Of a stretch of DNA of 64,000 nt, positions 57,709-64,000 are shown piece after piece. Source of the DNA: CAVYXK01 sp963772445 (GTDB lineage: Bacteria > Pseudomonadota > Alphaproteobacteria > Acetobacterales > Acetobacteraceae). Position 1 is the first letter of the stretch. Each line of letters starts with the position of its first letter. The stretch lies in contig CAVYXK010000001.1 of the NCBI GenBank assembly GCA_963772445.1, positions 930,001-994,000 of the forward strand, read 5' to 3'. The notes under the pieces were generated by a model. The model saw nothing but the letters and a program-made list of their open reading frames with translations. It was not told where the DNA came from and searched no databases. A program made the position numbers and the translations under genes.

Positions 57709-58110
57709 CTAAGCTGCGGCCCGTGGGCGCATGCCGGCACGGGTAGAGTAGTACAGCCGCCAAGTGGGACTATGCTGTGGGCCGGGAAAAGGATCCGGGA
57801 CATCGGCGGGAACGCGATCCGGATATGCCTCGGTTACCCGCAAGAACTGATCCTGTTGCGTGATCGACAAGCTCTTGAAGGTATGGCGATCTTGTTCGTT
57901 TAGCTTGGAACGGAAATCCCCGCGCTTTTCGATTGCCCGGAGCGCTCGCCGCGCCGCCGATACCCGTCGTCTCGCTCGCCGGCGCGTTTGCGGCGTCTTT
58001 GCTCGGGTGGCGTTCGCTTGGGCGAGAGCGGCTTCCCGTTTCAGGATGGCCTTACGCAGTCGCGCGTAGCTCGCGGTGCCAGGACGATAGGGATTGCGCC
58101 CCTTAGTCAT
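57709..58110 (-). CDS. small basic helical protein of the element
   Basis: A 133-residue protein from ATG 58110, which overlaps the stop of the upstream gene by 8 bases. It is very rich in Arg, Lys and Ala (KAILKREAALAQANATRAKT, RRRARRRVSAARRALRAIEK) and probably binds DNA or RNA. An earlier in-frame start at 58146 is possible. Tight packing with the polymerase gene (9 bp) suggests a replication role, such as a single-strand-binding or terminal protein, but there is no homology to show this. Confidence 0.6.
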   Translation of the reverse strand: MTKGRNPYRPGTASYARLRKAILKREAALAQANATRAKTPQTRRRARRRVSAARRALRAIEKRGDFRSKLNEQDRHTFKSLSITQQDQFLRVTEAYPDRVPADVPDPFPGPQHSPTWRLYYSTRAGMRPRAAA

Positions 58111-58645
58111 CGGGTGTGCACCCAATGTAAACGGTGGTCTTCCCATCGCGCGTCACCCGACGGAAATGGCGTGCTTCCCACCACCACAGACCCGAGTCAT
58201 CGATCCGGAAATCGGGCTCCGACGAGTACAGGATCGGGTCGAGCCGGGGACAGAACTCGGGTGTGTCGTCCGCCACCCCGAGCCGGGCATACTCGGCGGG
58301 GTATGGTAGAATCAGCTCCGGCGGCCATCCGTTCGGTGTTAACATGAACCGTGGTTGCCAACGTACTCGTTGGCCAATAGCGCCCCACAGCAGCGGCCGG
58401 CCAAGCCTAGCCAAGTCGGCGAGGCATCGGCCGACGGCGCGCTCGACGGCGGGATCGTCACCTGCCGACAAGATCAGTCCGGCTGCAAAAGTGTCTTGTT
58501 CGGCTGGCCAGCGCTCGCCCCAATCCACAAGGCTGGCGAACAGGCTCCATGACAGCTTGAGGTCGAGATCGGGGCACCGCTCGCGAAGGCGATACGCAGC
58601 ATCTCGCACGGGCGAGCGACCAAACCGCGCCGTCGTCATCAGCAC
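58103..58645 (-). CDS. hypothetical protein of the element
   Basis: A 180-residue protein (RERCPDLDLKLSWSLFASLV, DDPAVERAVGRCLADLARLG, FMLTPNGWPPELILPYPAEY, then SGLWWWEARHFRRVTRDGKT). It is Trp-rich near the C-terminus and soluble. The ATG at 58645 may be internal, since the frame stays open upstream to about 58690. Not recognised. It is the gene before the basic protein in the polymerase operon. Confidence 0.5.
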   Translation of the reverse strand: MLMTTARFGRSPVRDAAYRLRERCPDLDLKLSWSLFASLVDWGERWPAEQDTFAAGLILSAGDDPAVERAVGRCLADLARLGRPLLWGAIGQRVRWQPRFMLTPNGWPPELILPYPAEYARLGVADDTPEFCPRLDPILYSSEPDFRIDDSGLWWWEARHFRRVTRDGKTTVYIGCTPDD

Positions 58646-58849
58646 GGGGCCACCGCCGGCCAGCGTGGTGAAGCGTGCAAGTGCGCTCGGGGGGCGTCCC
58701 GAGCCAGCAGCCCGAACTCGGCTGCACGAGCTTGCATGCCACCTGGAAATTGGTTAGAAATTTCCGAGTCACTGTCATCTCCTTGCAGCGCTCACAACGC
58801 TGCGCAATTTTCGAGCCCCGACGCTTGCCAGGCGCCGGGGCTCATGTTT

Positions 58850-59170
58850 TCAGGTCATGTGCACCACGCGTGGGTGGTTCGGCTCGACGCTGGCGGCGAA
58901 CGCGGCACCAGCGGATTGGCTGAGCGTCCTGCTGGCGCGGCGCGGCGCTTCAACCAGAGACTCGCACCGCGCCTCGGGTGGAAGTGCGCCGGCGAGGTCG
59001 CAGCCGACGGTCTCGACAGTCAGCGTGCGCAGCAGGAAGCCGGCGTACTCGGATCGCGCTGCGACGGGCAGCTTGCACTCACCGATCCACATCGAAATAC
59101 GAGCGACCGAAACGCCAAGGCGCTGCGCGGCCTCTTCGATCGTCAAAAAGCGCGGGAAGTGGGCAGCCAT
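58850..59170 (-). CDS. AlpA/excisionase-like helix-turn-helix protein
   Basis: Residues 6-40 (RFLTIEEAAQRLGVSVARIS, MWIGECKLPVAAR) form the winged MerR/excisionase helix-turn-helix seen in AlpA and transposon regulators. The remaining ~65 residues have no known domain. It is the first gene of the left operon and lies 126 bp from the divergent MerR-like gene, the natural place for an autoregulator or directionality factor. Confidence 0.7.
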   Translation of the reverse strand: MAAHFPRFLTIEEAAQRLGVSVARISMWIGECKLPVAARSEYAGFLLRTLTVETVGCDLAGALPPEARCESLVEAPRRASRTLSQSAGAAFAASVEPNHPRVVHMT

Positions 59171-59296
59171 CGGGGGTCCTCCGGCTGCCGAACGTACCCG
59201 ATCCTTTATCTACACAGGTGCACTTTTGGTGGTCATTTGTAATCGACCAGTCGCGGCGGCAGGAGTAGGCTCATTGGGCAGAACGGGCAGCGCTTG
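59171..59296. promoter_or_regulatory. divergent promoter region of the element
   Basis: A 126-bp spacer between the two head-to-head operons. It must hold both promoters; the AT-richer part is about 59205-59245. No clear -35/-10 pair or palindrome stands out. Confidence 0.4.
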
Positions 59297-60232
59297 ATGG
59301 TTGTTGTGCGACGTCCCAGGAAACCCAAAAAGCTGAACGAAGCTACGCTCATTGTTCTAACCGGGATTTCACGCCGTAACCTGACGCGCTGGCGCCAGCA
59401 AGGGTTGATCCGGCCCGTAGAACCGCGCCGCGGGCGCGGGCCCGGGCGCGGCACCACGCCGCTCCAGTATGCGAACGTCGAAGTGCCGAAAATCAATCGC
59501 CTGAAAGAATTGAGGCGGGAGTTCAAGAAGGTTGTCGAGTGGCGCTGGCGTCTGTGGCTCGACGGCTACCCCGTTCGGATCGCCCCCGACCTTGCCGACA
59601 CGCTCCATCGGTTCAGGACTCTGGCATCGAAAATCAAAACGCTTGACGACATCGAGACAAAGATCTCCGCTAGTATTTGGAAGCCGACGGATATGCCGCG
59701 CGGCAATCCATTGCGAGTGATCTTTCGCAGCCTCGGTCGGAACGATCTGCGCTCGCTGACGACGATGCTCATTTGCGTCGTTCTCGGGATCCGATTGCCG
59801 CTGTTCGACGAACCGAACCCCTACCCGTTTCAGATCTTCAAGCGCGCCTTCGGATTGCCGAAAGAGTGGGAAATGCCGCCGGGTCTCTTCAACGTCTTCC
59901 CGTCCATGCATGAACAGATCCTAAATGCGCTTTCGAAGGCCACCACCGACGAATTGGAAGGGGCAAAGGCCGCATGCCGGTTCCTGTCGGGCCTTCTCGA
60001 CAACCCCGAGAATTGGAGACGCGGCGCTATTGTCGTCAGTGGTGCCCCATTACCCTGGCGGCCGATCAAGCTCGCCAGTTTGATATGGCCGTCGCCAGTC
60101 GTGCGTGCCGCGACCGTTGGCCTCATCATCCTCTTCATGCGCGGCTTCAAGTCTGCGCTCGGCGAAGAAGGCGCGGCTGCCTTCGCTTCGATCGCGAGCG
60201 AGATGAGCATCTTGTGGCCGGAGTCCACGTGA
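59297..60232 (+). CDS. MerR-like N-terminal helix-turn-helix protein of the element
   Basis: A 311-residue protein; ATG 59297 is preferred to the TTG at 59294. Residues 12-60 (NEATLIVLTGISRRNLTRWR, QQGLIRPVEPRRGRGP, TTPLQYANVEVPKINRLKEL) form a MerR/phage-type winged helix with a basic wing. The rest is helical with hydrophobic stretches (LRSLTTMLICVVLGIRLPLF; VRAATVGLIILFMRGFKSAL) and no known domain. It precedes cas1 on the same strand and may regulate the element or guide the integrase to its target. Confidence 0.7.
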   Translation: MVVVRRPRKPKKLNEATLIVLTGISRRNLTRWRQQGLIRPVEPRRGRGPGRGTTPLQYANVEVPKINRLKELRREFKKVVEWRWRLWLDGYPVRIAPDLADTLHRFRTLASKIKTLDDIETKISASIWKPTDMPRGNPLRVIFRSLGRNDLRSLTTMLICVVLGIRLPLFDEPNPYPFQIFKRAFGLPKEWEMPPGLFNVFPSMHEQILNALSKATTDELEGAKAACRFLSGLLDNPENWRRGAIVVSGAPLPWRPIKLASLIWPSPVVRAATVGLIILFMRGFKSALGEEGAAAFASIASEMSILWPEST

Positions 60233-60306
60233 TGGACCTCTGCCGCGACCAGTTGTTCGGTCGCACCAAGCACGGCGCCTCCGGCCCGAACAATATGGAA
60301 AGCTAA
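60232..60306 (+). CDS. possible 24-residue leader peptide before cas1
   Basis: ATG 60232 overlaps the stop of the preceding gene as TGATG, runs 24 codons (DLCRDQLFGRTKHGASG) and stops at 60306, 9 bases before the cas1 start. The arrangement fits translational coupling. No homology. It could equally be chance. Confidence 0.25.
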   Translation: MDLCRDQLFGRTKHGASGPNNMES

Positions 60307-60315
60307 GGCGCGCGC

Positions 60316-61707
60316 ATGCACGCGGATGACACGAATTACACCGTGGTCAAGAACGGCGTGGTCGTCGTAAGCGGCACCGGCCCGGCAATCCGCGTAGATG
60401 GCAATCGGCTCGTCATTCGCGATGGTCCGCAAGAGACGCGGCCGCTCGCTCTGACGCGGGCGGAAGCGGCCCGAAGGCTACGGCACGTTATCGTTTGCGG
60501 CCACGCGGGCGGGTTCATCACCTTCGATGCCTTGCGATGGTTGCGCGATACGGGCGTGGCGTTTTCACAGCTCGATTGGGATGGAGCCATAATCATCGCT
60601 TCCGGTCCGCGGGGCCCCGATCGACCCGCTCTACGCCGAGCGCAAGCTCTCGTTTGCAGCGGCGTCATACCGAAAACGACCGTGGCCATCACTCGCGAAA
60701 TCCTGCGAGTCAAATTGAAAGGCCAGGCTGCAATCGCCAGGCTGATGGGATCCGCGGATGCGAGCACGATGATCGACAAGCTCGCTGCGGCGATCGGGCG
60801 CGAGACGGATGGGAGCAAGGTGCTATCGGTCGAAGCTCGCGCCGCATCGATCTATTGGAAGTTGTGGAAGGACGTACCTGTCAGGTTTGCGCGCCGCAAC
60901 CCCCAGCGTCTTGGGACTAACGGCCGATGGCGCCCCGGTCGGTCCGATCTCTGGCTTACATTCGGCCCGCGAGCCTCGCTGTTGACCGGGAAACCGTTCC
61001 GAGCGACGACACCGGGGAATGCCCTGCTCAACTACCTGTACGCGCTTTTGGAATCGGAGATGACCATCGCCCTGCTCGCCGCGGGGCTTGATCCAGGAAT
61101 TGGCATGTTTCATGTCGACATGGATGGCCGATCATCGCTAGCTCTCGACGCGATCGAGGCAGCCCGTCCCCACGTCGATTACTGGATGCTCGCGTATCTC
61201 GCCTCGTCCGCCTTCGCAAACCGCGACTTTACCGAGCTTTCGGATGGTGAGGTTCGCCTAACACATCCGCTCACTTCTCACCTCGCCCATAGTGGGGCTC
61301 TCTGGCAAAAGGCGTGCGAGCCGATTGCGTACTGGCTCGCGCGGAGCTTCAGCCAGGCGACCGGCGTGACCGCGGTCCTGACGGACGACCGTAAGATCGT
61401 GGTGCAGCAGAGGATCCCGTCGAAGCAATTAGAACGGAAGCAGAGGCTCGATCCGCTGACACAGCTGCCGGCTTTCCGTGGCCCGGCGCGCGGCCGCCGG
61501 CCGATGCCGCTGCAAGGCGGGCTCAAGGACAGCCCAGCCCCCCTAGGGTGCTGGGAGTGCGGAAAAGCAATCCCCGGCAAGCAGATTAGGTTCTGTTCAA
61601 AAGAGTGCGCCAGAGCCTTCCCTGTCGACGAGCTATGCCGCCGCGCGGGGGGGCTAGCTGCGCCGATGTTGGCTTGGGGTGGAGACGTGGGAATTCCATC
61701 AAGCTAA
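60316..61707 (+). CDS. cas1: Cas1-family integrase (casposase-like) with C-terminal zinc ribbon
   Basis: A 463-residue Cas1 homologue. Residues 1-95 are the beta-rich N-domain (VVVVSGTGPAIRVDGNRLVI). The helical catalytic domain follows with Glu173 in SVEARAASIYWKLW, TTPGNALLNYLYALLESEMT, His266 in GIGMFHVDMDGRSSLALDAI, Asp278 and Glu281: the full metal-binding set. CRISPR Cas1 proteins are ~300-350 residues; here ~120 are added, ending in CWECGKAIPG with FCSKECARAF, a CxxC/CxxxC zinc ribbon. There is no cas2 beside it. The partner on the element is PolB, so transposon integrase is the likely role. Confidence 0.88.
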   Translation: MHADDTNYTVVKNGVVVVSGTGPAIRVDGNRLVIRDGPQETRPLALTRAEAARRLRHVIVCGHAGGFITFDALRWLRDTGVAFSQLDWDGAIIIASGPRGPDRPALRRAQALVCSGVIPKTTVAITREILRVKLKGQAAIARLMGSADASTMIDKLAAAIGRETDGSKVLSVEARAASIYWKLWKDVPVRFARRNPQRLGTNGRWRPGRSDLWLTFGPRASLLTGKPFRATTPGNALLNYLYALLESEMTIALLAAGLDPGIGMFHVDMDGRSSLALDAIEAARPHVDYWMLAYLASSAFANRDFTELSDGEVRLTHPLTSHLAHSGALWQKACEPIAYWLARSFSQATGVTAVLTDDRKIVVQQRIPSKQLERKQRLDPLTQLPAFRGPARGRRPMPLQGGLKDSPAPLGCWECGKAIPGKQIRFCSKECARAFPVDELCRRAGGLAAPMLAWGGDVGIPSS

Positions 61708-61753
61708 GGTGAAGGGAAGCTAAGCATGTTACTCGAATGTGTAAGGAGAAGCG

Positions 61754-64000
61754 ATGGTCGAGGATTTCCGGACGCAGATCACGCGCGAGGACATTCAAGA
61801 AGCAATCGCAGCGTTGGAACGAGGGGAGGTCCACGAATTTGGTCCGTCGATCTTCTACGACATTCTTGAAGGCGGCCGGCGATACCCTCCTAAGGCAGTC
61901 GTCGGCCTCGCTGCGCGCCGTGTACTTGGCCGGGTACTCAGCCCACACGAATTTTCGGGAGGCGAAGCGTCTTGGGCGTTTCGATTGCTTCGCAGCCGAG
62001 GTTTCACCGTAGTGAAGAAGCTGAGGAACCGCAACATGTCTGAGCTTCCCAGAACACCACCTACCGCTCAGGTTTGGATCGAGGACACCAACACTGCTGT
62101 CCACGACCATGGCGGACTGGGGTGGGAATTCGGCACGTGCTTGTGGAGCCCATCGAGTGCCGAGGGTGGGGGCGATTGGTATTCGCTTATGCGAGAGCCA
62201 AAGCTAAATGATTTCGTTATCCATTTCGATGGCAGTGTAATTGTCGGTTGGTCCCGGGTGGCTGGGCCGTTCCAGGAGGGGACGGAGGCACCACCAAATC
62301 CTGCCCAGTGGGCAGGGCGGCCTTCGTACTATCGGATTCCATTGACGGATTATCGGGACTTTCCCAACCAAGTCCCGCTGTCCGAGTTCATAGTTCGGCA
62401 CCACGATGCGCTCACAGAAGAGCTTCGGACAGACACCCCGAAGCGATTCCCATTTATCATCTACAACGACACAATACGCCGCGCACAGGGCGCATATGTG
62501 ACTCGCTGCACCCCCAAGCTGTACGAGCTAATCTGGAACGAGGTCTATCTAAACAACGAGCCTGAACCCTTCGATCCCATTGGCCGCACGTGGAGAAGGC
62601 GTCCCAGAGTTGAGGAGCGGATTCGGAGAAAGCTGCAGATCGCCATTCCGAGTGATGAAGTACGGGGCGCGGCGCTTGCGGTCCTTGGTTGGGCAATCGA
62701 GGCGGCCGATGAGGATCGCAGCGATGCTTGGTATTTGCGCGAGACGGAGCACGGTCTCCGCCTATTGGCTGGCCGGTTATTCGCTTGCGAGCTACGCCGC
62801 TCAAGGCTCCGTGTCTCCGTTATCGGGCCGGTTCGAGATGACCTACTCGGTATGCTCGGAGCCGAGATAGAAGACGACTTCAAATGGATACCTGGAGGCG
62901 TGATCGTCGGCATGCCGGTGGACAAGGCGGAAGTGGCGCTTTCGCTACTAAAAGACGCAATGGACGCTTTTCTCGGTAGCGCGATGTCCCAAGTAAAGCG
63001 CGGCGTCAGCCCGGAAAACCATACCCCAGAGGCGATCAACTACGTGTCGACAGTACTCGGACGCGATCTGCCTCAACCTGAACTAGGTTCCGAGCCTTCT
63101 CTTTCGGATGTTGACGCTGACGCCGGAGAGGAGGATCTGGGCACCTCCAGAGAACCTAAAGTTCGTGGGCGAGCTCCTATCTTCGAGAACGGTCAGCGTT
63201 CAATCGCCTCTTTGATTAGCGACATCGAACGAGGGGTCATCGCGCTTCCCGATTTACAGCGCCCCTTTGTATGGGAGGACACGAAAGTACGTGACCTACT
63301 CGATTCGCTGTTCGTGGGGTTTCCGGTCGGTACGCTCGTCTTCTGGCACACTTCGGACGACAAGGATGCTCGTGCACTCGGTGCGAAGCGACCAGGCCTT
63401 CGAGCCACTACCCTTGTCATCGACGGTCAACAGCGCCTCACGTCACTATACGCCGTGATGAAAGGGGAAGAGGTGGTTGGAAAAGATGGCGAGATGCGCA
63501 GGATCACCATCGCCTTCCGGCCACGCGACGGCCGGTTCGAGGTCGCAGACGCTGCGATTCGGCGGGATCCTGAGTTTGTACCGAGACGTCACAGATATCT
63601 GGAATGGCATCCGTCCGAAGCCTCAGATTCGTCGTGACCTGATGAACGCGCTGCGCGAGAGAGGCCGCGTCGTAGACGAGCGCTACGAAGACGCCGTCGA
63701 ACGCAACCTAGACCGCGCGCATTCCATTGCCGATTATCGTTTCCCGACCGTCGATATCCGCAGAACCGCAGCAACTGGTGAAGCAACCGAAGAAGACGTT
63801 GCAGACATATTCGTTCGCATCAACAACCAGGGCGTGCGCCTCGGTCAGGCCGATTTTGTGCTCACGTTGCTCTCTGTCTATCACGGCGAGCTACGGGAAA
63901 GGCTTGAGGAGCGCGCGAGAGCGATGTCCGTCGGGGCAGTCGTCGGGTTGGACACGCAGCAGCTCCTGCGGGCGGTGTGCGGCGTGGCTTTCGGCCGTGC
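61754..64000 (+). pseudogene. PUA-like reader plus DUF262 restriction protein, frameshifted, runs off window
   Basis: Residues 1-85 (FGPSIFYDILEGGRRYPPKA, LGRVLSPHEFSGGEASWAFR) match the head domain of ScoMcrA-like modification-dependent enzymes. Residues ~95-245 are a PUA/EVE-like fold (WEFGTCLWSPSSAEGGGDWY, DGSVIVGWSRVAGPF). From ~475 a DUF262/GmrS domain follows (IALPDLQRPFVWEDTKVRDL, LVIDGQQRLTSLYAV). At about 63565 the frame shifts; the other frame continues SLYRDVTDIWNGIRP, then EDVADIFVRINNQGVRLGQA to the window end. It would cut DNA with modified bases. It lies 46 bp after cas1 and is likely cargo. Confidence 0.75.

Larger units (their letters stand above)
55440..64000. mobile_element. 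casposon-like element: PolB, Cas1 integrase, HTH proteins, restriction cargo (ends unresolved)
   Basis: Seven or more genes in two divergent operons from 59171-59296: leftward an AlpA-like HTH protein, a 180-residue protein, a basic protein and a family B DNA polymerase; rightward a MerR-like HTH protein, a Cas1-family integrase, and a PUA/DUF262 protein that runs off the window. There is no cas2, no effector gene and no CRISPR array. Cas1 with PolB is the hallmark of casposons, which were described first in archaea and a few bacteria. Terminal inverted repeats and target duplications were not found by eye; the right end may be outside the window. Confidence 0.7.

Noticed and set aside
58458..58778. 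106-codon minus-strand frame
   Set aside because: It overlaps the 180-residue protein in another frame. Only its first ~25 residues look plausible, and no ribosome site favours it.
60316..61707. Cas1 as part of a CRISPR-Cas adaptation module
   Set aside because: No cas2, cas4, effector gene or regularly spaced repeats are visible on either side, and a PolB gene accompanies it.

Overview
The window is high-GC bacterial DNA. Its gene content (AraC, CoxSML-type hydroxylase, CreA, CBS-BON proteins, FixK/FNR-type sites, IS5/ISL3/ISKra4/IS1380 elements) suggests an alphaproteobacterium, perhaps of the Acetobacterales or Rhodospirillales. That placement is inference; no rRNA or tRNA gene was seen. 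Much of the region is in decay. It holds several insertion sequences, one degenerate group II intron, a dispersed ~57-bp repeat, and at least a dozen genes broken by one-base indels, a stop codon or one-sided truncation.

Layout. 0-7 kb: AraC regulator, methyltransferase, frameshifted glutathione transferase, small membrane protein, remnant group II intron, frameshifted GNAT, 5'-truncated cyclopropane synthase. 7-12.3 kb: IS5-type copy 1, IS4 remnant, a recombinase element broken by an internal inversion, and a small phage-like minus-strand set. 12.2-19.8 kb: ISKra4 element, hydrolase, a VOC gene split by an ISL3 element with a clean 8-bp target duplication, RidA, and a molybdenum hydroxylase operon whose large subunit is cut against a truncated ABC permease. 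19.8-26.1 kb: an operon for low-potential electron metabolism (GltD-like oxidoreductase, pyruvate:ferredoxin oxidoreductase NifJ, dihydroorotate-dehydrogenase-like flavoprotein with an internal stop). 26-41 kb: truncated P-type ATPase, IS5-type copy 2, fatty-acid desaturase, MFS transporter, CreA remnant, another IS, a SAM/cyclase/ATPase regulator with two frameshifts, a receiver protein, small proteins and IS1380/ATP-grasp/transglutaminase debris.

41.7-51.8 kb looks like an oxygen-limitation island: two divergent CBS-BON proteins, PolX remnant, nicotinate phosphoribosyltransferase, a phosphotransferase-kinase, hydrolase, phosphoribosyltransferase, PRPP synthetase, class II (B12) ribonucleotide reductase, a Lon-type protease domain and a universal-stress-like protein. 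Six palindromic sites of the form TTGAY-N4-RTCAA, all placed just upstream of genes, occur here, before the NifJ operon, and before the receiver gene. They tie these loci into one likely FNR/FixK-type regulon.

51.8-55.4 kb is a junction zone with non-coding repeats, a radical SAM protein, a methyltransferase and a broken acyltransferase. From 55.4 kb to the window end lies the most notable system: a family B DNA polymerase, a Cas1-family integrase with all four catalytic residues, two helix-turn-helix proteins and small unknown proteins in two divergent operons, followed by a PUA-like/DUF262 modification-dependent restriction protein. There are no cas2, effector or CRISPR repeats. Cas1 plus PolB is the defining pair of casposons, so I read it as a bacterial casposon-like self-synthesising transposon whose ends are not resolved here. 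Its core genes are intact, unlike most of its surroundings.
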